Assembly (NCBI RefSeq): GCF_001411805.1
Contig: NZ_CP007212.1
Coordinates: 3,906,001 to 3,970,000 of the forward strand
Direction of reading: 5' to 3'
DNA length: 64,000 bases
Source: Burkholderia plantarii
GTDB lineage: Bacteria; Pseudomonadota; Gammaproteobacteria; Burkholderiales; Burkholderiaceae
Positions 54,817 through 64,000 of the stretch are shown here, one piece after another. Under the pieces are notes generated by a model that saw only the letters and a program-made list of their open reading frames with translations, was not told where the DNA came from and did no database searches. Each line of letters begins with the position of its first letter. Within the stretch, counting starts at the first letter, position 1. The position numbers and the translations under genes are program-made.

Positions 54817-57800
54817 ATGCTGAAAATCGTCCGGCTCGCCCTTGTCCGGCCCTACACGTTCATCGTGCTGGCGCTCGTGATCTTGCTGGCTGGCCCGCTC
54901 GCGGCATTACGCACGCCCACCGACATCTTCCCGGATATCCGCATCCCGGTGATCAGCGTCGTCTGGAACTACGCCGGCCTGCAGCCGGACGACATGTCCG
55001 GACGCATCGTCACCTATTACGAACGCACGCTCGGCACCACCGTCAACGACATCCAGCACATCGAATCGCAGTCGTTCCGCAGCTTCGGCATCGTCAAGAT
55101 CTTCTTCCAGCCCACCGTCGACATCCGCACCGCCACGGCGCAGGTCACCTCGATCTCGCAGACCGTGCTCAAGCAGATGCCGCCCGGCACCACGCCGCCG
55201 CAGATCCTCAACTACAACGCCTCGACCGTGCCGGTGCTGCAGATCGCGCTCACCAGCAACACGCTCGACGAGCAGAAGCTCGAGGACTACGCCGAGAACT
55301 TCATCCGCCCGCAGCTGCTGTCGGTGCCGGGCGTGGCGATTCCCACGCCGTATGGCGGCAAGGCGCGCGAGGTGCAGATCGACCTGGACCCGCAGGCGCT
55401 GCAGTCGAAGGGCCTCTCGGCGCAGGACGTGGCGCACGCGCTCGCGCAGCAGAACCAGATCATCCCGGCCGGCACGCAGAAGATCGGCCGCTTCGAATAC
55501 AACATCAAGCTCAACAACAGCCCGCTCGCGCTCGACGCGCTCAACGACCTGCCGATCAAGTCGGCGGGCGGCACCACCATCACGATCCGCGACGTCGCGC
55601 ACGTGCGCGACGGCTTCCCGCCGCAGTCGAACATCGTGCGCGTGGATGGCCATCGCGCGGTGCTGATGAGCATCCTGAAGAACGGCTCGGCCTCCACGCT
55701 CGACATCATCGCCGGCGTGAAGGCCAAGCTGCCGCTGATCGAGCAGACCCTGCCGCCGGGCCTGAAGCTCGTGACCATGGGCGACCAGTCCACCTTCGTG
55801 AAGGGCGCCGTGAGCGGCGTGGCGCGCGAGGGCATCATCGCGGCCGCGCTGACCTCGCTGATGATCCTGCTGTTCCTCGGCAGCTGGCGCTCGACGCTGA
55901 TCATCGCCGCCTCGATCCCGCTCGCCGTGCTCTCGGCCATCGCGCTTTTGGCCGCCACCGGCGAGACGCTCAACGTGATGACGCTGGGCGGCCTCGCGCT
56001 GGCGGTGGGGATCCTGGTGGACGACGCCACCGTGACCATCGAGAACGTCAACTGGCACTTGGAGCAGGGCAAGGACACGCGCAGCGCGATCCTCGACGGC
56101 GCGAAGCAGATCGTGATGCCGGCGCTGGTCGCGCTGATGTGCATCTGCATCGTGTTCGTGCCGATGCTGATGCTCGACGGCATCTCGCGCTTCCTGTTCG
56201 TGCCGATGGCCAAGGCGGTGATCTTCGCGATGGTGTCGTCGTTCGTGCTGTCGCGCACCTTCGTGCCGATGCTCGCGCAGTACCTGCTGAAGCCGCACGC
56301 CCCGGGCGGCCATGCCTCGGGCGAGATGGCCGCGATCATGGACCCGCACGGCGGCCACCATCACGCGCCGCCCTCGCGCAACCCGCTGGTGCGCTTCCAG
56401 CGCGGCTTCGAGCAACGCTTCGAGCGCGTGCGCGCGTCCTACCGGATCCTGCTCGGGCTCGCGCTCACGCGCCGCAAGCCGTTCGTGGCCGGCTTCCTCT
56501 GCGTGGTGGCCGCCTCGTTCCTGCTCGCGCCGTGGCTCGGCCGCAACTTCTTCCCGGTCATCGACTCCGGCGAGATCTCGCTGCACGTGCGCGCGCCGGT
56601 GGGCACGCGCGTCGAGGAGACCGCCGCCGAGTTCGACCGCATCGAGAACGCGATCCGCGGCGTGATCCCGCCGGCCCAGCTGGGCGAGGTGATCGACAAC
56701 ATCGGCCTGCCCAAGAGCGGCATCAACCTGACCTACAACAACAGCGGCACGATCGGGCCGCAGGACGGCGACATCCTGATCTCGCTCACGGCCGGCCACG
56801 CGCCCACCGCCGGCTACGTGCGCCGGCTGCGCGAGGTGCTGCCGCGCGCGTTTCCCGGCACCCGCTTCGCGTTCCTGCCGGCCGACATCGTCAGCCAGAT
56901 CCTGAACTTCGGCGCGCCCGCGCCCGTCGACCTGCAGGTGGCCGGCCCCGACCAGGCCGCCAACCTGCGCTACGCGCGCGAGCTTTACCGCAAGCTGCGG
57001 CTGATCCCCGGCGTGGCCGACGCGCGCATCCAGCAGGCCACCACCTATCCGCAGTTCACGGTGGCGGTCGACCGCACGCGCGCCGACCAGCTCGGCATCA
57101 CCGAGCAGGACGTGACGAACTCGGTGGTGGCGAGCCTGGCCGGCACCAGCCAGGTCGATCCGACCTACTGGCTCAACCCGCGCAACGGCGTGTCCTACCC
57201 GATCGTCGCGCAGACCCCGCAGTACCGGATGACCACGCTCCCGGCGCTGTGGAACCTGCCCGTCACCGGCGCGAGCGGCCGGTCGCAGCTGCTCGGCGGG
57301 ATCGCCACGATCACCCGCGGCACCGGCGACGCGGTGGTCTCGCACTACAACATCGAGCCGCTGTTCGACATCTACGCCACCCCCCAGGGCCGCGACCTCG
57401 GCGCGGTGGCGGCCGACATCGACCGGATCGTGAAGGACACCGCGCACGACCTGCCCAAGGGCTCCACCGTCACGCTGCGCGGCCAGGTGCAGACCATGAA
57501 CGGCGCGTTCGCCGGGCTGCTGCTCGGCCTGATCGGCGCGATCGCGCTGATCTACCTGCTGATCGTGGTGAACTTCCACTCGTGGGCCGACGCGTTCGTG
57601 ATCGTCTCGGCGCTGCCCGCCGCGCTGGCCGGCATCGTCTGGATGCTGTTCACCACCCGCACGCCGCTGTCGGTGCCGGCGCTCACGGGCGCGATCCTCT
57701 GCATGGGGGTGGCCACCGCGAACTCGATCCTGGTGGTCAGCTTCGCGCGCGAGCGGCTCGCGGCCACCGGCAACGCGCTCGCCGCCGCGCTGGAGGCCGG

Positions 57801-58047
57801 CTTCACGCGCTTCCGCCCGGTGCTGATGACCGCGCTCGCGATGATCATCGGCATGGCGCCGATGGCGCTCGGCCTCGGCGACGGCGGCGAGCAGAACGCG
57901 CCGCTCGGCCGCGCCGTGATCGGCGGCCTCGCCTGCGCCACGCTCGCGACGCTGTTCTTCGTCCCCGTCGTGTTCAGCCTCGTGCATCGGCGCGATGCTT
58001 CCCGTGCCTCCTCCCCTTCCGCGTCCGGAGCCAACCATGTCCACTGA
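54817..58047 (+). CDS. RND efflux pump, inner-membrane transporter
   Basis: The protein has 1076 residues from ATG 54817 (CGGAG upstream). RND layout: TM1 (TFIVLALVILLAGPLAAL), a first periplasmic loop with IFPDIRIPVISVVWNYAGLQPDDM, TM2-7 including the proton-relay GILVDDATVTIENV, a second large loop from about 560 (FFPVIDSGEISLHVRAPVGTRVEET), then TM8-12 and a short cytoplasmic tail. Asp-Asp in the relay is kept. A histidine-rich cytoplasmic loop occurs near residue 508 (DPHGGHHHAPP). Adaptor and outer-membrane genes follow. The substrate range is unknown. Confidence 0.93.
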   Translation: MLKIVRLALVRPYTFIVLALVILLAGPLAALRTPTDIFPDIRIPVISVVWNYAGLQPDDMSGRIVTYYERTLGTTVNDIQHIESQSFRSFGIVKIFFQPTVDIRTATAQVTSISQTVLKQMPPGTTPPQILNYNASTVPVLQIALTSNTLDEQKLEDYAENFIRPQLLSVPGVAIPTPYGGKAREVQIDLDPQALQSKGLSAQDVAHALAQQNQIIPAGTQKIGRFEYNIKLNNSPLALDALNDLPIKSAGGTTITIRDVAHVRDGFPPQSNIVRVDGHRAVLMSILKNGSASTLDIIAGVKAKLPLIEQTLPPGLKLVTMGDQSTFVKGAVSGVAREGIIAAALTSLMILLFLGSWRSTLIIAASIPLAVLSAIALLAATGETLNVMTLGGLALAVGILVDDATVTIENVNWHLEQGKDTRSAILDGAKQIVMPALVALMCICIVFVPMLMLDGISRFLFVPMAKAVIFAMVSSFVLSRTFVPMLAQYLLKPHAPGGHASGEMAAIMDPHGGHHHAPPSRNPLVRFQRGFEQRFERVRASYRILLGLALTRRKPFVAGFLCVVAASFLLAPWLGRNFFPVIDSGEISLHVRAPVGTRVEETAAEFDRIENAIRGVIPPAQLGEVIDNIGLPKSGINLTYNNSGTIGPQDGDILISLTAGHAPTAGYVRRLREVLPRAFPGTRFAFLPADIVSQILNFGAPAPVDLQVAGPDQAANLRYARELYRKLRLIPGVADARIQQATTYPQFTVAVDRTRADQLGITEQDVTNSVVASLAGTSQVDPTYWLNPRNGVSYPIVAQTPQYRMTTLPALWNLPVTGASGRSQLLGGIATITRGTGDAVVSHYNIEPLFDIYATPQGRDLGAVAADIDRIVKDTAHDLPKGSTVTLRGQVQTMNGAFAGLLLGLIGAIALIYLLIVVNFHSWADAFVIVSALPAALAGIVWMLFTTRTPLSVPALTGAILCMGVATANSILVVSFARERLAATGNALAAALEAGFTRFRPVLMTALAMIIGMAPMALGLGDGGEQNAPLGRAVIGGLACATLATLFFVPVVFSLVHRRDASRASSPSASGANHVH

Positions 58048-59248
58048 GATCGAAATCAAGTCGCCGAAACGGCTGCCCAACCTCAAGCTCGCCGCCGCCG
58101 TGGCCGCGCTGATCGCCGTCGGCATCGTCGCCAACGGCATCGTCGGCCGGGTCCACGCGAAGCGGGAGATGGCGAGCTGGTCCGCCGCCCAGGCGGTGCC
58201 CACCGTGGTCGCCTACCGGCCCTCGCACGGCGGCGCCGGCGCCACGCTGGTGCTGCCGGGCCACCTGTCGGCGTTCGAGAACGCGCCGATCCACGCGCAG
58301 GTGTCGGGCTACCTGCACGCGTGGTACGCCGACATCGGCGCGCACGTGAAGGCCGGCCAACTGCTCGGCCTGATCGACACGCCCGAGCTCGACGCGCAGC
58401 TGCAGCAGGCGCGCGCCGACCTGCAGAGCTCGCTCGCCAACGAGAAGCTGGCCGCCTCCACCGCCGCGCGCTGGACCCGCATGCTGCAGCAGGATTCGGT
58501 CTCGCAGCAGGAGGCCGACGAGAAGACCGGCGACCTCGCCGCCAAGCAGGCGATGGTCGCCGCGAACCAGGCCAACGTGCGGCGCCTGGAGGCGCTCGAG
58601 GCGTTCAAGCGCATCGTCGCGCCGTTCGACGGCGTGGTCACCGCGCGCCAGACCGACATCGGCCAGCTGATCCCGGCGAGCCAGGGCGCCGGCCCCGAGC
58701 TGTTCGCGGTGTCCGACATCCACCAGCTGCGCGTCTACGTGAGCGTGCCGCAGAACGAGGCCGGCTCGATCCGGCCCGGCATGAGCGCCACGCTGACCGT
58801 GCCGGGGCACCCGGGCGAAACCTTCACGGCGAAGCTGGTGGACACCGACGATTCGATCGCCGACGGCACCGGCACGCTGCTGGTGCAGCTGATGGTGGAC
58901 AACCGCGACGGCAGGCTGATTCCCGGCGAATACACCGAGGTCCACTTCACGCTGCCCGACGACGCGCGCCTGATGACGATCCCGGCCAGCTCGCTGATCT
59001 TCCGCCGCGACGGCCTGCAGGTGGCGGTGGTCGGCCACGACGGTCGCGCCGAGCTGCGGCACGTCACGATCGCCACCGATCTCGGCACGCGGGTGCGCAT
59101 CGCCACCGGGCTCGGCCCCGACGACCGCGTGATCGACAACCCGCCCGACTCGCTCGCCTCGGGCGACCCGGTGCGGCTCGCGGCGCCGGCCGCCGCGCTC
59201 GCGTCGGCCACGCCGGCGGCATCGAAGACGGAGCAGTCGCATGGGTAA
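58037..59248 (+). CDS. RND efflux periplasmic adaptor (HlyD/MFP family)
   Basis: The protein has 403 residues from ATG 58037, which overlaps the pump stop by 11 nt. The N-terminal membrane anchor is LKLAAAVAALIAVGIVANGIVG. The lipoyl halves (APIHAQVSGYLHAWYADIGAHVKAGQLLGLID and IVAPFDGVVTARQTDIGQLI) flank a helical hairpin rich in Gln/Ala. A beta-barrel and membrane-proximal domain follow. It bridges the pump and the outer-membrane channel. Confidence 0.93.
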   Translation: MSTEIEIKSPKRLPNLKLAAAVAALIAVGIVANGIVGRVHAKREMASWSAAQAVPTVVAYRPSHGGAGATLVLPGHLSAFENAPIHAQVSGYLHAWYADIGAHVKAGQLLGLIDTPELDAQLQQARADLQSSLANEKLAASTAARWTRMLQQDSVSQQEADEKTGDLAAKQAMVAANQANVRRLEALEAFKRIVAPFDGVVTARQTDIGQLIPASQGAGPELFAVSDIHQLRVYVSVPQNEAGSIRPGMSATLTVPGHPGETFTAKLVDTDDSIADGTGTLLVQLMVDNRDGRLIPGEYTEVHFTLPDDARLMTIPASSLIFRRDGLQVAVVGHDGRAELRHVTIATDLGTRVRIATGLGPDDRVIDNPPDSLASGDPVRLAAPAAALASATPAASKTEQSHG

Positions 59249-60752
59249 GCGCCGGCTCTGCGCGATGCTCGCGAGCGTCGCGTTCCTTTGCGCGTGCTCG
59301 TTCGCGCCCACCTATCACGCGCCCGCCACCGCGCTGCCCGCCGCGTTCAAGGAGGCGGGCGGCTGGCAGACCGCGCGGCCCGCCGACCGCATCGCGCGCG
59401 ACAGCTGGTGGCAGGCGTTCCGCGACCCGGTGCTCGACCGCCTGGAAGCGCGGGTGGCGCGCGCCAACCCCGACGTCGCCGCCGCCGTGGCGCGCCACGA
59501 CGAGGCCGACGCGCTGTTCGAGCAGGCGCGCGCCGGGCTGTTCCCGATGCTCGGTCTCGACACGCAGGTCTCCAGCAACCGCGCCTCGGCCACCCGGCCG
59601 CTGCGCGGCGCGACCCAGCCCGACGTCTACGGCGCCAACACGCTCGAGGCCGGCTTCGGCTACGACCTCGACCTGTGGGGCAAGGTGCGCAACGAGGTGG
59701 CGGCCGGCCGCGCCGACGCCGAGGCCAGCGCCGACGACCTGGCCTCGGTGCGGCTGAGCCTGCAGGCCAGCCTCGCGAGCGCCTACTTCAACCTGCGCGG
59801 GCTCGACCGGCAGCAGCGCATGCTGGCCGACACGATCGACACCTACGGGCGCGCGCTGAAGCTGACGCTGAGCCGCCATGCCGGCGGCATCGCCTCGGAT
59901 CTCGACGTCTCGCGCGCGCAGACCCAGCTCGACGCGGCGCGCGCCTCGGCCGAGGACGTGCGGGCGCGCCGCGCGCTCTACGAGCATGCGGTGGCGACGC
60001 TCACCGGCGTGCCGGCCTCGTCGTTCTCGCTGCCGGCGCGCCTCGACGCCGCGCACCTGCCGTCGATCCCGGCCGGCATCCCGGCCGCGCTGCTGCAGCG
60101 GCGCCCCGACGTGGCCGCCGCCGAGCGGCGCGTGGCCGCCGCGAACGCACGGATCGGCGTGGCGCGCGCCGCGTTCTTCCCCGACATCACGCTCGGGCTG
60201 GTGGGCGGCTACCAGAGTTCGGGGCTCGGCCACTGGCTCAGCGCGCCGAACGAGATCTGGTCGGTCGGGCCGAGCCTGATGCTGACGTTGTTCGACGGCG
60301 GCCGCCGCCAGGCGATCACCGACCAGGCGCACGCCAGGCTCGCCGAGAACGGCGCGCGGTATCGCTCGGTGGTGCTGCGCGCCTGCCAGCAGGTGGAGGA
60401 CGACCTCGCGCTCACGCACCACCTCGGCGACGAGGCCGCGCGCGAGCAGGAAGCGCTCGACGCGGCCGAACGCACGCTGCGGCTGTCCACCTCGCGCTAT
60501 CGCGACGGCGTGGTCAGCTATCTCGACGTGGTGACGGCGCAGACCACCGAACTCGACACGAGGATCGCGATGATCGAACTCGACACGCGGCGCCAGCTCG
60601 CGGCCGTCGGGCTGATCGCCGCGCTGGGCGGCGGCTGGAGCGCGGCGGGTGGCGGGCACGACGGCACCGCGCCGGCCGTGGCCGCATCGATCCCGGCGGC
60701 GCTGCCTGTCCGCGCGGCCGGTCCGGCAGGCGCGCCCGCCCAGGCAACTTAA
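59241..60752 (+). CDS. RND efflux outer-membrane factor (NodT/TolC-type lipoprotein)
   Basis: The protein has 503 residues from ATG 59241, overlapping the adaptor stop. The signal peptide carries a lipobox-like LCAC with cysteine 19. The two OEP repeats are visible (WWQAFRDPVLDRLEARVARANPDVAAAVAR and LQRRPDVAAAERRVAAANARIGVARAAFFPDI) with FGYDLDLWGKVRNEV. It completes the tripartite pump. A strong terminator follows at 60809. Confidence 0.92.
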   Translation: MGKRRLCAMLASVAFLCACSFAPTYHAPATALPAAFKEAGGWQTARPADRIARDSWWQAFRDPVLDRLEARVARANPDVAAAVARHDEADALFEQARAGLFPMLGLDTQVSSNRASATRPLRGATQPDVYGANTLEAGFGYDLDLWGKVRNEVAAGRADAEASADDLASVRLSLQASLASAYFNLRGLDRQQRMLADTIDTYGRALKLTLSRHAGGIASDLDVSRAQTQLDAARASAEDVRARRALYEHAVATLTGVPASSFSLPARLDAAHLPSIPAGIPAALLQRRPDVAAAERRVAAANARIGVARAAFFPDITLGLVGGYQSSGLGHWLSAPNEIWSVGPSLMLTLFDGGRRQAITDQAHARLAENGARYRSVVLRACQQVEDDLALTHHLGDEAAREQEALDAAERTLRLSTSRYRDGVVSYLDVVTAQTTELDTRIAMIELDTRRQLAAVGLIAALGGGWSAAGGGHDGTAPAVAASIPAALPVRAAGPAGAPAQAT

Positions 60753-60808
60753 GCGAGGTGTCCCACTTGAACGCATCTCCGGCGACATGAAGGTGCATGT
60801 CGCTTTTC

Positions 60809-60844
60809 ACGGCTCCCGCTGCCCCGGCGGGGGCCGTTTTTTTT
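60809..60844 (+). terminator. Rho-independent terminator of the RND operon
   Basis: ACGGCTCCCGC pairs with GCGGGGGCCGT around TGCCCCG, followed by eight T residues (60837-60844). It lies 57 nt after the outer-membrane factor stop and 39 nt before the convergent HD-GYP stop. Confidence 0.88.
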
Positions 60845-60882
60845 CGTCGTGCGAAACGTGGCGGGCGCCGAAGGCCGGCCGC

Positions 60883-63837
60883 TCAGGCGGTCATCGTCGC
60901 CGTCGGCTCGAGATAGCGGCCGATGTCGACCTCGTCGATCTGCTCGGGCGACATGAAGCGGCGCGCGTAGTCGAGATAGACGCCCGAGCGCAGGAACAGC
61001 GCGAACAGCCCGGCGTCGATGTGCTGCGCCTGCCGCATCGCGGCCATGATCGAGATCGCCTCGGACAGCGTCTTGCCGCGCTTGTAGGGGCGGTCGGCGG
61101 CCGTCAGCGCCTCGAAGATGTCGGCGATCGCCATCATCCGCGCGAGCGGGCTCATCTGCTCGCCGCGCAGCCCCTTCGGGTAGCCGGTGCCGTCCATCTT
61201 CTCGTGGTGGCCGCCGGCGATCTCGGGAACGTTGCGCATGTGGCGCGGAAACGGCAGCTGCGAGAGCATCATGATGGTCTGCAGGATGTGCTCGTTGACC
61301 TTGAAGCGCTCCTCGTCGCAGAGCGTGCCGCGCGCGACCGACAGGTTGTGCAGCTCGCCGCGATTGAACAGCAGTTCCGGCACCGGCATCCGGAAGCCCC
61401 AGCGATTGTCGGCCATGCCGAACGGCGCGGCCGCCTCGCGCTCGATGCGGTGCTCGGCCTTGTCGGCGAGCAGCCGCTCGCGCACCGGCAGCGGCGCGCG
61501 CGGCGCGCGCGCCTGGCGCTTGCGCTCGTCCTCCGACACGCCGAGGCGGTCGTCGAGCGTACGCCGCCAGGTGCGTGCGCCGATCCGGCCGAGCCGCTCG
61601 ACGCGGGCCGGGTCCATCGATTCGCCGCCCTCGTTGCAGGCCGCCACGAACGCGAATTCCTCGTCCAGCTCGCGCAGCAGCGCGTCGCGCGTCGCCTCGG
61701 CCTCGTCGCGCGCCATGCCGGCCGCGACCGCCTGCAGGCAGCGGATCTCGGCCTCGCACTTGAGCACCTCGAAGCGCATCCGCACCTCGTGGATGCGGTC
61801 GTACAGCGTCTCCAGCTTGGTGGCCTTGTCGATCACGTATTCGGGCGTGGTGATCTTGCCGCAATCGTGCAGCCAGGCCGCCACGTGCAGTTCCTCCCAT
61901 TGCTGCGCGTTCAGGTCGAAGTCGCGCCACGGGCCGTCGCCGGCGCTGCACGCCGCGCGCGCGAGCATCTTGGTCAGCTCGGGCACGCGGTTGCAGTGGC
62001 CGCCCGTGTGCGGGCTCTTCGCGTCGATCGCCTTCGCGATCAGCTGGATGAACGATTCGAACAGCGCGCGCTGCATCTTGATCAGCTCGCGCGTCTCGAT
62101 CGCGCTGACGAACAGGCCGGTCAGCTCGGCGATGAACGACAGCTGCATCTGTTCGAGCGGCGCCGAATGCAGCAGCACGAACGCGCCGATCAGCACGCCC
62201 TCGCGGTTCACGAGCGGCACCACGGCCGCGTCGCCGGTGCCGAGCCGGAAGTGCGAGAAGCCGGCCTGCACGATGTCGGGGTTCGACAGCCGCCCGGCGC
62301 GGGCGCGGTTCTCGGCCAGCGCGGCGCGGATCAGGGCCGGCGCCGTCGCCACTTCCAGCGGCCGCAGCACCTCGTCCACCGCGGCACGTCGCGTGTCGCG
62401 CGCGGCGGCCGGCTGCAGCAGCGTGCCGTCCTCGTTGGCCAGGTACAGTACGCCCGCGTCGGCGTGCGCCTCCGCCAGCATCTCGGTCAGCAGCAGCTGC
62501 ACCAGCCGGTCGAAGTCGGGCTCGGCCGCCACCGCCTGGATCGTATCGAGGAAGCGCCGGATGGTGCGCTTCATCTCCTCCATGCGCTGCCCGAGCCGGT
62601 CGATCTCGCTGATGTGCGAGTTCAGCATCTCGCTGCCCGGCGCCAGCTCGAAGCGGCGCATGGTGGCCGCCTGCGCGGCCAGCTGCGTGAGCGGGCGCGC
62701 GATCACGCCGGCGAACAGCCAGGTGAGCGGAATCGACAGCACGATGATCGCGAGCGTGACGAGCCCCTCGATCATCAGCCGGTGGTCCGCGCTGCGCATC
62801 AGGTCCTCGCGGCGGATCGCGGAGCTCAAGTAGAGCGGCTCGACGTCGTCGACGTCGAGCCGGTTGATCGTCAGGTGCCAGCGCCCGCCCTGCGCGTCGA
62901 CCACGGTGGACGAACGCCACGCCGCGCCGCCCGTTTCGCGGCCGGCCGCGCGCACGCCGGCCGCCATCCGCGCCAGGATCGGCACCTGGCGCATCTCGTC
63001 CATGCCGGCCAGCCGGTACAGCTCCTCGGTCGCCTTCTGCACCGGATCGAAGCGCAGCGACGAGGCCACCAGCTGCCCGTCCGCGCTGATCAGCGCGAAC
63101 GCGAGGCCCGGCAGGCCATCCTGCGGTGCGAGCATGTGCTGCAGCGTGTCGAGGTTGACGTCGCAGCCCACCACCGCGCCGCCGTCGGGCGCGGCCATCG
63201 CGAGCGTGGTGCCGATCTCGCGCACCGAGGAAAACACGTAGGGCGCGGTGCGGATCAGCCGCTTCCGGCGCAGCGCCTGTCGGTACCAGTCGCGCGTGCG
63301 CGGATCGTAGCTGGCCGGATAGTCGGGACGCGCGACGTCCTTGATGACGCGCAGCGCATCGTCGAAATAAATGAAGCGCCCGACCGGCGGCGACACCGAG
63401 CGCTCGATGATCTGCAGCGCGAAGCGGGCGTTGTCAGGCGCCTGCAGGCCGTCTCGCTGGAACTCGCTGCGGATCGCGCGCAGCATGAAGAAGTCGCCGT
63501 TCTCGTAGCCGACGTAGAGGTCCTCCATGCCCGGCGAGGCGACCAGGATCGCGTGCAGCACCCCGAGCACCGCCGAGCGCTGCGCAAACGTATGCGCATT
63601 GACGACCCGGCCATAAACCAGTGTTTTCACCGCGACCGACGCCGGCGTAAACATCTTCTGTATTTCATTCGCGGCCTCACGACTCATTTCACGCACGCGA
63701 TTCGCTGAGTTGTCCTCAAGAATCGTGCGTGAATGTTCGTAGTCGACCGCGCTGATCAGGCCGCCGATCAACGACACGATCACGGCAATCAACACCGAGA
63801 CGTGCAGCCGAAACGGCAGATGCCAGCGTCTGGCCAT
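60883..63837 (-). CDS. Cache-HAMP-GAF-HD-GYP c-di-GMP phosphodiesterase
   Basis: The protein has 984 residues from ATG 63837, with GGGG six nt upstream; ATG 63843 and 63855 are also in frame. An N-terminal membrane helix (VSVLIAVIVSLIGGLISAV) precedes a periplasmic dCache region (YDPRTRDWYRQAL). A second helix (LVTLAIIVLSIPLTWLFAGVIARPL), a HAMP region, a GAF-like domain (AGVLYLANEDGTLL) and the HD-GYP domain (HTGGHCNRVPELTKML, HDCGKI, HHEKMDGTGYPKGL) follow. About 200 residues lie between HDCGK and HHE, longer than in compact HD-GYP proteins. It probably hydrolyses c-di-GMP in response to an external ligand. Confidence 0.92.
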   Translation of the reverse strand: MARRWHLPFRLHVSVLIAVIVSLIGGLISAVDYEHSRTILEDNSANRVREMSREAANEIQKMFTPASVAVKTLVYGRVVNAHTFAQRSAVLGVLHAILVASPGMEDLYVGYENGDFFMLRAIRSEFQRDGLQAPDNARFALQIIERSVSPPVGRFIYFDDALRVIKDVARPDYPASYDPRTRDWYRQALRRKRLIRTAPYVFSSVREIGTTLAMAAPDGGAVVGCDVNLDTLQHMLAPQDGLPGLAFALISADGQLVASSLRFDPVQKATEELYRLAGMDEMRQVPILARMAAGVRAAGRETGGAAWRSSTVVDAQGGRWHLTINRLDVDDVEPLYLSSAIRREDLMRSADHRLMIEGLVTLAIIVLSIPLTWLFAGVIARPLTQLAAQAATMRRFELAPGSEMLNSHISEIDRLGQRMEEMKRTIRRFLDTIQAVAAEPDFDRLVQLLLTEMLAEAHADAGVLYLANEDGTLLQPAAARDTRRAAVDEVLRPLEVATAPALIRAALAENRARAGRLSNPDIVQAGFSHFRLGTGDAAVVPLVNREGVLIGAFVLLHSAPLEQMQLSFIAELTGLFVSAIETRELIKMQRALFESFIQLIAKAIDAKSPHTGGHCNRVPELTKMLARAACSAGDGPWRDFDLNAQQWEELHVAAWLHDCGKITTPEYVIDKATKLETLYDRIHEVRMRFEVLKCEAEIRCLQAVAAGMARDEAEATRDALLRELDEEFAFVAACNEGGESMDPARVERLGRIGARTWRRTLDDRLGVSEDERKRQARAPRAPLPVRERLLADKAEHRIEREAAAPFGMADNRWGFRMPVPELLFNRGELHNLSVARGTLCDEERFKVNEHILQTIMMLSQLPFPRHMRNVPEIAGGHHEKMDGTGYPKGLRGEQMSPLARMMAIADIFEALTAADRPYKRGKTLSEAISIMAAMRQAQHIDAGLFALFLRSGVYLDYARRFMSPEQIDEVDIGRYLEPTATMTA

Positions 63838-64000
63838 TTGCATCCCCGAGCGCATTGCTGCCGAATTAGGTCCCCACTGGGTGTGTCCCAGTCCAATGCC
63901 CGGCCAATATACATGGGTCAGTATTGGCGTACAACCGCGTGCGCGTGACAACCGAGATGATCGGGAAACCCGCGTTATTCGAATAAAAATGCATTGGGCG
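63838..64000. other. Region upstream of the HD-GYP gene
   Basis: No gene is seen to the window edge. The region is AT-richer than average and should carry the HD-GYP promoter. ACTGGG TGTGT CCCAGT (about 63877-63893) is a short inverted repeat. Confidence 0.4.

Noticed and set aside
54907..58203. 1098-codon open frame antisense to the RND pump gene
   Set aside because: The same GC-driven artefact; the sense frame has all RND motifs.

Overview
The window is high-GC DNA with the gene content of a Burkholderia-type betaproteobacterium. Signs of this are the bioA-bioF-bioD-bioB cluster, glmU-glmS, a Burkholderia-style porin, folB-ttcA, several LysR regulators and a two-gene locus with hrp_II-type promoters. 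The hrp_II boxes point to a plant-associated lineage (B. gladioli/glumae/plantarii-like) that carries an Hrp-type III secretion system outside this window. The species assignment is inference.

Layout. 1-4125: biotin synthesis operon (bioA truncated at the window edge, then bioF, bioD, bioB), followed by cutC on the opposite strand. 5099-9235: small membrane protein, EAL phosphodiesterase and a Na+/H+ antiporter. 9236-16395: fused indolepyruvate ferredoxin oxidoreductase, a solitary sulfate-binding protein and a secreted GH64 beta-1,3-glucanase. 16525-25016: metabolic genes (DapA-family aldolase, serine hydrolase, GhrA, HMG-CoA lyase, YbaK-like, DUF1289, fluoroacetate-dehalogenase-like hydrolase, nitronate-monooxygenase-like), with a decayed MFS transporter near 17.8-18.1 kb. 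25120-31818: LysR, porin, secreted small protein, BASS-family transporter and an EAL-CBS-GGDEF protein. 32148-35349: three overlapping genes (LacI regulator, AGE-family sugar isomerase, PfkB kinase) forming a self-regulated mannose/fructose operon. 35625-42971: housekeeping block (DUF2905, MidA-like methyltransferase, degenerate SDR, folB, ttcA, glmU, glmS).

The accessory segment lies just downstream of glmS, the classical attTn7 neighbourhood (42972-49020). It holds an IclR-family gene remnant, a GNAT acetyltransferase and two large paralogous proteins of 708 and 787 residues. These have Ser/Thr/Pro-rich N-termini and a shared ~320-residue C-terminal region with hydrophobic segments. Each is preceded by a perfect TTCG-N16-TTCG box and, 31 or 32 nt further on, TATAGT. 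This matches the hrp_II (HrpB/HrpX-dependent) promoter layout, so I propose that the pair are undescribed type III secreted proteins. This is the main discovery of the window.

49154-64000: LprI-like periplasmic protein, DUF779, a membrane protein, argG, a LysR gene, an orphan OmpR-type response regulator and a complete RND efflux operon (pump, adaptor, outer-membrane factor) ending at a strong terminator. A Cache/HAMP/GAF/HD-GYP protein follows on the minus strand. Three c-di-GMP turnover proteins (two EAL-containing, one HD-GYP) occur in 64 kb. No tRNA, rRNA, CRISPR array or intact transposase was seen.
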